Of a stretch of 64,000 nt of DNA, positions 33,701-38,732 are shown piece after piece (the stretch's first letter is position 1; each line of letters begins with the position of its first letter). The notes under the pieces were generated by a model that ran no database searches, was not told where the DNA came from, and saw nothing but the letters and a program-made list of their open reading frames with translations. Source of the stretch: Anaerolineae bacterium (lineage in GTDB: Bacteria > Chloroflexota > Anaerolineae > DUEN01); the NCBI GenBank assembly GCA_025060615.1, contig JANXBS010000010.1:62001-126000 (forward strand). Direction: 5' to 3'. The position numbers and the translations under genes are program-made.

Positions 33701-33826
33701 TACACATATCAGATCCGCGCGAGCCTGCCCGGCCGGTACCTGACGCTGCCAGCTACAGCCTACCAAATGTACTTCCCAGAGGTGTGGGGACGCAGCGCTG
33801 GCGGGGTGTTCACCATTGTCCGGTAA
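27779..33826 (+). CDS. Alpha-2-macroglobulin family lipoprotein with thioester motif
   Basis: Very large exported protein, 2015 residues from the ATG at 27779 (the frame opens at 27755, but AAGGAGG at 27764-27770 fixes the start). The N-terminus is a lipoprotein signal with lipobox LSGC near residue 28. Four Ig-like Big_5/SbsA-type repeats follow (each with an ITFDQPMDP-like strand) to about residue 490, then macroglobulin MG domains (YIYTDRPIYRPGQTVHWK-like segment near 730), an A2M domain (ALWAPAVQTNEQGRAQVSL) and the complement-like helical domain. The thioester motif is YECTEQ with Cys1520 and Gln1523, so covalent trapping of proteases is likely. In proteobacteria these proteins are often coupled to PBP1C; no such gene is adjacent here. 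Confidence 0.93.
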   Translation: MHLTRSLPRMLILFIVILLAALPVLSGCAPRRAARAEAPPASPPANPIASSETSSQTVPTRFGACLCDTEAQMAMAAPRNQLPPTVVAISPERGEEQRLNAPLVITFDQPMDPATTAAAFHIEPPVEGQATVMGKTLTFQPAQPWPRATAFKVTVDATARGLNGLTLTAPFEHRFTTVGYLEVTSVQPADGASDVPTDTSITIVFNRPVVPLTGVEEQAGLPQPLKLEPAITGRGEWLNTSIYTFRPSEPLAATTRYTITVPAGLTDHTGGILAQDYTWTFTTTSPIVVNMAPTTDQVPPTSPITITFSQPMDPASTEAAFSLRTAKDNVPVEGMFTWQDEGRTLVYQPKQPLAYGAGYVVNVDKTARPARGEGTLRQATRFSFRVVRLPGVRSTTPKDGDQAADPYGAMEVTFHSPIDPNTLGPGAIRVEPEPTQVYTWYNEYESRLIISWERQPRTAYTVTLGSQIGDRYGNTLGRDVVIRFRTRDYDPMAYLGGFGPIGTYNAYTRTIATASYRNVSRLDFGLYQVNETTFLSLTGEQSWDAWQRLKLDEAALLNQWSVDVSPPPNVIRTWQGPLTDSEGKPLPPGLYLLELRAPEIRYSPDRLPSRQLLIVSRLNISLKHTDTEALTWVTDLKTGEPVADLPLRLLDGQGLEISGRTDAQGVFRTTFEQRDYWKPLYIFAGQLGADDFAVVLNQWSNGISPWEFGLNVEMYKQPLNAYLYTDRPIYRPGQTVHWKAILRWDDDARYSLPAAGMPVTITVNDSFGNQVLQERKSLSPLGTVYGDFTLAPEASLGWYNIDLQVILPELPPERREQHYSVGFQVAEYRKPEYEISVTTERPEYVQGDIITVTAKANYFFGGPVKDAEVRWSLLSWDYFFNYQGEGWYSFQDFKGWDYYRPEYYRFGEPLAQGQGKTDAEGQFTFSVPADIADRDQSQTFTFDVRITDVNGQEVAGSAAAVVHKAAIYVGLSPREYVGTVGEPNHVDLITVDPQSQSIASVPVTIVVSLAKWYSVQEKSDDGRFYWTSKVEETPVLTRTLTTDAQGRATLTWTPTAGGQYLVRARAEDERGNATASAVFVWISGRLGEFVPWRMESNDRINLVADKKEYQVGDTAQVLVPSPYPGPVWALLTIERGHILSHQVITLTSNSQTLSIPILSEFAPNIFVSILIVQGQDEQNPLPSFKLGYVELPVSTAEKELQVTLRPNAAVVAPRSPVTYTIEVRDHVGRPVKAELSLALVDKAVLTLTDPNVEPILDRFYRKRGLGVNTALGLAINLDRLVQQQVKGTKGGGGGPGEGPTVRREFPDSALWAPAVQTNEQGRAQVSLVLPDNLTTWRLIGKGVTAETLVGEATVDIVATKELLVRPVAPRFFVAGDAADVGAVVHNTTKSDQQVEITFTAQGLSVDGPARQAITVAAESAVRVDWPVRVQPGNQAVLLFDARSGELSDAVEITLPVYRYTTPEIVGTSGEVAADEARLEVVHVPAGAQPNQGELTVMLEPTLAASMLPGLRYLEHYPYECTEQVLSRFLPNVLTYQAMKRLGIERPDLAEKLSHQLGIGLQRLYSRQNVDGGWGWWYGERSNPFISAYVVFGLVQVKKAGFSVDEDILDRGIRYLHLQLQAPAKLQGYALNRQAFMIYVLADAGRNVMSQAATLYEERERLALYGRAFLALAFGVMDAEGQRARIDTLISDLTGRAVLSATGAHWEEAGTPDYWTMNTDVRTTAVILDLLARFGSTGGIAPNAVRWLMNVRKDGHWETTQETAWSLIALTDWMLATGELEGDYSWRVRLNDEDLGQGAVNRDNLDDPVVLKTEIARLLLDQANRLSIERSTAEGQTGRGRLYYTTHLQYYLPVESIQPRDRGIVIARRYTLTDDPQKPITQAKAGDVIQVELTIVAPNDLHYLVVEDPLPAGAEAIDVSLRTTSRMYQGPQMEEVPSEEEAQSWWWDRWVPTHTELRDEKVVLFATWLPRGTYRYTYQIRASLPGRYLTLPATAYQMYFPEVWGRSAGGVFTIVR

Positions 33827-33864
33827 GTGGACATCAAAAGCCTTGGCGATGATAGACTGACAAG

Positions 33865-33900
33865 CAAGGCGCCTTGGACATGAGCGTTCAAGGCGCCTTG
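33865..33900. repeat. Two copies of a 12 bp palindrome forming a long hairpin
   Basis: CAAGGCGCCTTG occurs at 33865-33876 and again at 33889-33900, with 12 bp between. Each copy is itself a perfect palindrome, and together they can form a 12 bp stem with a 12 nt loop. It lies between the stop of the macroglobulin gene and the 3' end of tRNA-Sec, so it may end both convergent transcripts, although neither side has a run of T. Confidence 0.7.
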
Positions 33901-33923
33901 CGGGGATCAGCACTATGGGATAG

Positions 33924-34017
33924 CGGGAGTGGATGGGAGTCGAACCCACCGTGGCCGCTGCGAGCGCCCACCACCGGTTTTGAAGACCGGGGGACTCACC
34001 GGAATCCAGCCACTCCC
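33924..34017 (-). tRNA. selC: tRNA-Sec (anticodon TCA)
   Basis: 94 nt. The acceptor stem has 8 bp (GGGAGTGG with CCACTCCC), longer than in ordinary tRNAs, with discriminator G. The D loop contains TCCGGTGAG exactly as in E. coli tRNA-Sec, the anticodon loop is CTTCAAA with TCA at 33981-33983, the variable arm is long (about 24 nt), and the T arm is TGGG-TTCGACT-CCCA. All these are hallmarks of selenocysteine tRNA. CCA is not encoded. selA, selB and selD are not in the window. Confidence 0.95.
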
Positions 34018-34050
34018 TTGCCAACCCGTAGGTAAACTGCGACTAACCGT

Positions 34051-34078
34051 ATTGTAGCAAAACGCTGGCAAATGGCAA
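34051..34078 (-). promoter_or_regulatory. Promoter of tRNA-Sec
   Basis: TTGCCA (34078-34073), 16 bp, TACAAT (34056-34051) on the minus strand. The start would lie near 34044, giving a 5' leader of about 27 nt before the mature tRNA. Confidence 0.5.
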
Positions 34079-34222
34079 GGCGGGCCATCAGCAGGATCGC
34101 CGCAGATCAAGATGCACATCCCCTTGCTTCCTGTCTAGACGAGTGTATCACCCCTTACCGATGCTTTCCCTCGCCCGAAGTATAGTCGGTGCATAAGGAA
34201 GGCTAGTGCTCAGGAGGAGGGG

Positions 34223-34567
34223 ATGACGCAAGATGGACTGTGTCCGGTGACTGCAACAGCTCGCATTGTAGGGCGGAAGTGGACGTTGCTGATCATCTAC
34301 CACCTATTGCAGTCCCCTCGCCGATTTTGCGAGCTACAGGAACTGCTGGGAGGGGTTAATCCCACCACGCTATCTCAACGGCTGAAAATGCTGGAGAGCG
34401 CAGGGCTGGTCCGCCGTTATGAGCGTCCAACCATGCCGCCATGGGTTCAGTATGAGCTGACGCAAAAGGGAGAGGCACTACGGCCTGTGATCGAGAGCAT
34501 GGCCAACTGGGGGAGGACCTGGCTAACAGAGGGAGAAACGTTGGCCACCGATCGGATTGGAGATTAA
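34223..34567 (+). CDS. HxlR family winged-helix regulator
   Basis: 114 residues. The pattern CPVTATARIVGRKWTLLIIYHL followed by RRFCELQELLGGVNPTTLSQRLKMLESAGLV is the HxlR winged-helix domain, with the leading Cys (C7) conserved in redox- or aldehyde-sensing members. A GGAGGAGGGG ribosome site precedes the ATG. It sits 4 bp before the MBL-fold gene and is probably co-transcribed with it; control of this small operon is a reasonable guess. Confidence 0.9.
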   Translation: MTQDGLCPVTATARIVGRKWTLLIIYHLLQSPRRFCELQELLGGVNPTTLSQRLKMLESAGLVRRYERPTMPPWVQYELTQKGEALRPVIESMANWGRTWLTEGETLATDRIGD

Positions 34568-34571
34568 CGGC

Positions 34572-35228
34572 ATGATCCTTGAGCGCCTGATCGTTGGCCC
34601 TCTGCAGGTCAACTGCTACATCCTGGGATGTACGGCAAGCGGTGAGGCGATTGTAATTGATCCTGGCGATGATGTGCCAGGCATCCTATCCGTCCTGAAG
34701 CGACATCGCCTTAGGTTGGTCAAGATCGTCAACACCCACGCTCACTTCGACCACGTGTTGGGGGTGCGGGAGCTGCAACGGGCCACTGGCGCCCCCTTTT
34801 TATTGCATCCCGATGAATTGCCGATTCTGGAAGCCGTGCCCAGGCAAACCATGGCCTGGCTTGGGTTTGACCCTGGGCCACCGCCGGCCTTGGACCAACC
34901 ATTACAGGCTGGCGAGTGGGTGCGCTTCGGGCAGGAGATGTTGGAAGTGAGATGGACTCCGGGGCATTCGCCAGGCGGGATCAGCCTGGTGGATCACGCC
35001 GGACGGCGAGTGTTCACGGGAGATGCCTTATTCGCCGGCTCTATTGGGCGTACCGATCTAGAAGGGGCTGACACAGAGACCTTGCTACGCAGCATTTGCG
35101 AGCAGCTCCTCTCCCTGCCTGAGGATTACGAAGTGCTTCCCGGCCACGGGCCGGCCACGACTATCGGTGAGGAACGCCGCAACAACCCATTTGTGCAGCC
35201 TGGGGTGATCTTCCGATGGCGGAGCTGA
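34572..35228 (+). CDS. MBL-fold metallo-hydrolase, glyoxalase II-like
   Basis: 218 residues from the ATG at 34572 (a TTG at 34557 would overlap the regulator gene). The metal motif THAHFDH gives H56, H58, D60 and H61; further ligands are in TPGHSPGG, FTGDALF and LPGHGP. The N-terminal phrase VGPLQVNCYILGC is typical of the glyoxalase-II-like group that hydrolyses thioesters such as S-lactoylglutathione or similar. The downstream JAMM protease gene overlaps it by 13 bp. Confidence 0.88.
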   Translation: MILERLIVGPLQVNCYILGCTASGEAIVIDPGDDVPGILSVLKRHRLRLVKIVNTHAHFDHVLGVRELQRATGAPFLLHPDELPILEAVPRQTMAWLGFDPGPPPALDQPLQAGEWVRFGQEMLEVRWTPGHSPGGISLVDHAGRRVFTGDALFAGSIGRTDLEGADTETLLRSICEQLLSLPEDYEVLPGHGPATTIGEERRNNPFVQPGVIFRWRS

Positions 35229-35776
35229 TCCTTCCTCGCTTTATCTGCGATGAGATTGTAGCCCATGCTCGACAAGGCGCTCCAGAGGAGGTGTGCGGCA
35301 TTCTATCTGGACAAGGCCACGTGGCGATGGGACTGTACCGGGCGCGTAACGTCGCACCCAGCCGTTTCATTGACTACGTGGTAGACGATCAAACCCTGTT
35401 GCGCCAGTTCGAGTTCGAGGAGCGCGGCCAATCCATGGTAGCCATCTACCATTCGCATACCGAGTCGCCGGCTTTCCCCTCCGCTACGGATGCCCGGCAG
35501 GCTTACTATCCTGATTCGGCATATATCATCTGCTCCTTGCAACGGCCAGAGCGACCGGTGATCCGTGCTTTTCGGCTGATTCAAGGCTCACCGCAACGTC
35601 TCGACCGAGAGCAGATCCCTTCTGATGCTACCCCCGTGCGAGGGAACTCCTCCTTCCTGGCCCGCTACGTGGGAGATGGACACTGCGGGCGATACGACCT
35701 TTACACGCTTTCACCGGAGCAAGAGGCTGAGTGGCTCCCCTGCCATGTGTATGAAGTGGCTATCTTGATCGTGTAG
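35216..35776 (+). CDS. M67 family JAMM metalloprotease
   Basis: 186 residues. The JAB1/MPN/Mov34 motif is intact: catalytic Glu24/25 (APEEVCG), then H79-x-H81 and D92 in YHSHTESPAFPSATD. Bacterial members remove sulfur-carrier or ubiquitin-like proteins (Mec-type) or act on peptidoglycan/siderophore links. Members are commonly about 140 residues; here an extra C-terminal part of about 45 residues (from NSSFLARYVGDGHCGRYDLY) is not recognised. No ThiS/MoaD-type gene is adjacent. It overlaps the MBL gene, so the two are co-translated. Confidence 0.85.
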   Translation: MAELILPRFICDEIVAHARQGAPEEVCGILSGQGHVAMGLYRARNVAPSRFIDYVVDDQTLLRQFEFEERGQSMVAIYHSHTESPAFPSATDARQAYYPDSAYIICSLQRPERPVIRAFRLIQGSPQRLDREQIPSDATPVRGNSSFLARYVGDGHCGRYDLYTLSPEQEAEWLPCHVYEVAILIV

Positions 35777-36019
35777 ACTGCCTCCTATGCGCTATAAAAG
35801 TTGGCGCCAGCAGCATCCTGAAGGGGTGGCCAGATTACCCAAAACTGGATAGGATATGGTATTATAAGGCTGGCTTCCACCGTATGGCCCTGAAAGCTTT
35901 CCATCGAGCGAGCGAACAGGGTACCTCTACGGCGTGAGGTCACAGACACGGCAAGCGCTTAGGTTCCCATCCTTCAGCCGGATCGGAACAGGAGCCATCA
36001 GAAAACGGAGGATTTCAGC

Positions 36020-36484
36020 ATGAAGATTCAGGACCATACGGTGGTGACGCTGGCGTACACGCTGCGTCTGGACGACGATGAGATCGTGGATTCCTCTGAT
36101 CGGCATGAGCCGTTTCAGTACGTCCACGGGACGGGCAGCATTGTGCCCGGATTAGAGGCAGCGTTAACAGGCCTGGAGCCCGGGCAAAAACGGCATATCG
36201 TTGTGGAGCCCGAACAAGGGTACGGCGAGTACATTGAGGGCACCTTGATCGAGGTCCCGCTGGAGATGTTCCCGGCCGGCGTCGAGCCTGAAATCGGTAT
36301 GGCCGTCTACCTTCAGGATCCCAATGGCGGCGTGGTGCCATTTTTCATTGCCGACGTGACGGAAGACCACATTGTGTTGGACGCCAATCATCCCTTGGCC
36401 GGAGAGCGGCTGCACTTTGACGTGGAGATCCTGGATGTGCGTCCGGCTACCCAAGAGGAGATCGCTCACGGGCTCGTGCACTAA
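36020..36484 (+). CDS. FKBP-type peptidyl-prolyl isomerase, SlyD-like
   Basis: 154 residues. FKBP fold with the insert-in-flap domain: VVTLAYTLRLDDDEIVDSS, then YVHGTGSIVPGLEAALTG, GYGEY, and the second strand set MAVYLQDPNGG and NHPLAGERLHFDVEILDV, the last being diagnostic of SlyD/FkpA-like isomerases. It acts as a folding helper in the cytoplasm. The C-terminus lacks the His-rich metal tail of E. coli SlyD. ATG with a GGAGG site 9 bp upstream; its promoter is not clear. Confidence 0.92.
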   Translation: MKIQDHTVVTLAYTLRLDDDEIVDSSDRHEPFQYVHGTGSIVPGLEAALTGLEPGQKRHIVVEPEQGYGEYIEGTLIEVPLEMFPAGVEPEIGMAVYLQDPNGGVVPFFIADVTEDHIVLDANHPLAGERLHFDVEILDVRPATQEEIAHGLVH

Positions 36485-36642
36485 GCACGAATTCCCTCCA
36501 AATGGGCTTGTGTGGGCATGCAGCATCGCTGGATCAGACACTGAGCTATAAAGCCGACGCCATGAGGTGCATTCCAACGTTGGTACATGCTAACAGGCTT
36601 TTCAGGCGCCCGCTGAGCCTCAGTCCATGGTCGCTTCAACAG

Positions 36643-36671
36643 AAGGGTCGGCTAAAAACCGGCCCTTTCTG
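36643..36671. terminator. Bidirectional hairpin terminator
   Basis: Stem AAGGGTCGG (36643-36651) with CCGGCCCTT (36659-36667), one G-T wobble, 7 nt loop, followed on the plus strand by TTCT. It stands between the convergent SlyD-like gene and the HExxH protein gene and may serve both. Confidence 0.7.
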
Positions 36672-36741
36672 TCACTGAGGCAGGCCACTGGAATGTTGGA
36701 AGAACGCCCGCGCAAGATGTAAGATGGGCCAATCTCTCACC

Positions 36742-37995
36742 TCAGGGGACAGCGCCGAGGCGTTGCAAAGCGGCGTCCAGCTCTGCCACCGAGGTGATGC
36801 GGGCCGCAGTGCGCAGAAACGCCGCCAGCGAGGGGCTTGCTTCGCGCAGCTTGGTCAGCTTGGGACCGATGGGGTCCACCGCGCTGGGGCCGGTCGCATA
36901 ACTGCCGTGAAAGGCGAAATAGGCCTGATTGAGCCGACGGATGACGTAGCCATGCTCCACCAATCGCCGTCGGCGAGCCTCCATGAACGCCTCCGCCTCA
37001 CGCACGTATCCTTTGGCCAGCAGCGCATCCACAGCCAGCCGGGTGGCTCGCATCTCACGGCCGAAATCGAAGGCTTTCTCCTCGAGCGGACGCTCTTGGC
37101 TGGCTTGTGTGCGCTTTAGAGAAACCAGCTCAGGGTAAAAGCGTTCCAGCGCCTTCTGCCCTACCTCGTCACCCACGATGGAGGCGACCGTTTCGTTCAA
37201 CGTCACCGTGTCCCTACTGCTGTAGTAGTTCCAGCCCAAGGGGTAGAAAACCAGGTAATTGTGCGTCCACTCGTGGGCGATGGTATTGAGGATCCAATCC
37301 AGGCCGGCGCGATCTATTACCATCGTGGGAAACGAGCCAAAACCACCAATGCCTTCAACGAGGGCCGACACATCACCCAACGCTTCCACTTGCTCTTCCA
37401 GCGCGATATGCTGATCCACCGGCAAATCCGATTGTAGATATACCCCCAGGCGGAGCTCAATCCGAGCGCGAGGGGAGACGATGAGATAGTACGGAGGCTC
37501 CGAGAAGGCGAACTTGACGGGCGGCCAGACGAGCCCCAGCACGGTCAATCCCTCATCGGCGAGGACGGCGCTGATCTGGGCCTGCAAGATTGCCTCGACC
37601 ATGGGCCGGCGTTTCGCCTGTACCTGCCTGAGCATTGCCACTTGGGCTCGCAGCCCGGCCGTGGCAGCGTCTGGGTCAGCCTCCGCAGCGCTCGCGTAGA
37701 TCCGCTCGATTCGGCGTTCGAACTCGCCGATCTGCCGCGCAGTGGCGACGTACTCGTGCACCAGCCGGACCGCTTGGGAGGAGGTCAGATCGGCTGCTGG
37801 ATTCACAAACATTTCCCTCGCCTTCTGAGCCAGCCCTTGGACTTCCCACGCCCACAAATTAAAGCGGTAAGGCGCGGCCAACATGCGCACTTGCATCTCA
37901 AAACGCGCCTCGGGCGAGAGGGATTCGCCGGGAACAGCGATCAGGATGAAGAGGAACACCAATGCCAGCAATCCACGCCGGCAAAGGCTCATCAT
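36742..37995 (-). CDS. Exported HExxH-type putative metalloprotease
   Basis: 417 residues from the ATG at 37995. The frame is open upstream to 38178, but that part would run into the divergent promoter region and reads as non-coding; the chosen start gives a signal peptide or membrane anchor (LLALVFLFILIAVPGES). The zinc motif is H241-E-W-T-H245 (IAHEWTHNYL) with a likely third ligand E268 in NETVASIVGDE, the gluzincin layout. The segment between residue 50 and 140 is helical. It is not recognised beyond the zinc motif; the substrate is unknown. It ends 72 bp from a shared terminator. Confidence 0.8.
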   Translation of the reverse strand: MMSLCRRGLLALVFLFILIAVPGESLSPEARFEMQVRMLAAPYRFNLWAWEVQGLAQKAREMFVNPAADLTSSQAVRLVHEYVATARQIGEFERRIERIYASAAEADPDAATAGLRAQVAMLRQVQAKRRPMVEAILQAQISAVLADEGLTVLGLVWPPVKFAFSEPPYYLIVSPRARIELRLGVYLQSDLPVDQHIALEEQVEALGDVSALVEGIGGFGSFPTMVIDRAGLDWILNTIAHEWTHNYLVFYPLGWNYYSSRDTVTLNETVASIVGDEVGQKALERFYPELVSLKRTQASQERPLEEKAFDFGREMRATRLAVDALLAKGYVREAEAFMEARRRRLVEHGYVIRRLNQAYFAFHGSYATGPSAVDPIGPKLTKLREASPSLAAFLRTAARITSVAELDAALQRLGAVP

Positions 37996-38129
37996 CGCCC
38001 GGCGCGCGACCGCAATGAGGACAGCGAGAGCCCTCAAAGGCTGGGCCTCAAGCTTAAACGGCGGAGATCGAAACCCCATAGCAGATATCATAAAACCCGA
38101 AGGTCCAAAGGTGCAAAGGGAGCCGATGC

Positions 38130-38157
38130 TTGCATATCGCGCAGGACGCGATAGAAT
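38130..38157 (+). promoter_or_regulatory. Possible promoter of the ECF transporter operon
   Basis: TTGCAT (38130-38135), 16 bp, TAGAAT (38152-38157), with a second -10-like TATAAT at 38161-38166. It lies about 40 bp in front of the S-component ATG. The -35 box is imperfect. Confidence 0.4.
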
Positions 38158-38198
38158 AGTTATAATCGAAGATCTCATGCGATTGAGGAGAAGTGCCT

Positions 38199-38729
38199 AT
38201 GAGACAAGCAAGCCCCATTTTCATTGCAGTCGTCGCAGTGATGACCGCAGTAACGACTGTGTTTACCCTGGCCATTCGCGTGCCCGTGCCGGCCACCAAC
38301 GGCTATGTTAACCTTTCCGATGTGGCCATCTACTTCACGGCCTTCGCTTTTGGGCCGTGGGTAGGGTTGATCGCCGGAGGGGTGGGAACGGCACTGGCCG
38401 ACCTGCTAGGGGGCTACGCGCAATTTGCTCTGCTCTCTCTGTTCGCCCATGGGCTCGAAGGATTGGTGGCCGGATGGTTAGGGCGCGATCGTGACTTTCT
38501 GAGGATGGTCGCAGCCTGGCTGGCCGGCGCAGTAGTGATGTGCGCGCTGTATCTACTGGGCGAGGGTTTAGTTCTGACGGGTTGGGGGCCGGCCTTTGCA
38601 GAATTGCCCTTTAACGCCTTCCAAAACCTGGTAGGGGCCGTGGTTGGCATCCCGTTGGTGTTGGGAGTGCGCCGGGCATATCCGCCCATCACCCAGATGC
38701 TGCGCCGTCAGGCCTGGCGGGAGGAATAG
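38199..38729 (+). CDS. ECF transporter substrate-binding S component
   Basis: 176 residues from the ATG at 38199, which has a GAGGAG box at a spacing of 8 (a GTG two codons earlier is too close to it). About five to six membrane helices; the N-terminal half has the S-component pattern VNLSDVAIYFTAFAFGPWVGLIAGGVGTALADLLGG, including the Ala-rich helix that contacts EcfT. The family is that of riboflavin/thiamine-type S components, but the vitamin cannot be assigned. A, A and T subunits follow directly, so it is a group-I ECF transporter with a dedicated module. Confidence 0.85.
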   Translation: MRQASPIFIAVVAVMTAVTTVFTLAIRVPVPATNGYVNLSDVAIYFTAFAFGPWVGLIAGGVGTALADLLGGYAQFALLSLFAHGLEGLVAGWLGRDRDFLRMVAAWLAGAVVMCALYLLGEGLVLTGWGPAFAELPFNAFQNLVGAVVGIPLVLGVRRAYPPITQMLRRQAWREE

Positions 38730-38732
38730 CTT

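Noticed and set aside
37996-38178. N-terminal extension of the HExxH protein
   Set aside because: It would run into the ECF promoter region; composition is unlike protein and a good signal peptide begins at the inner ATG.
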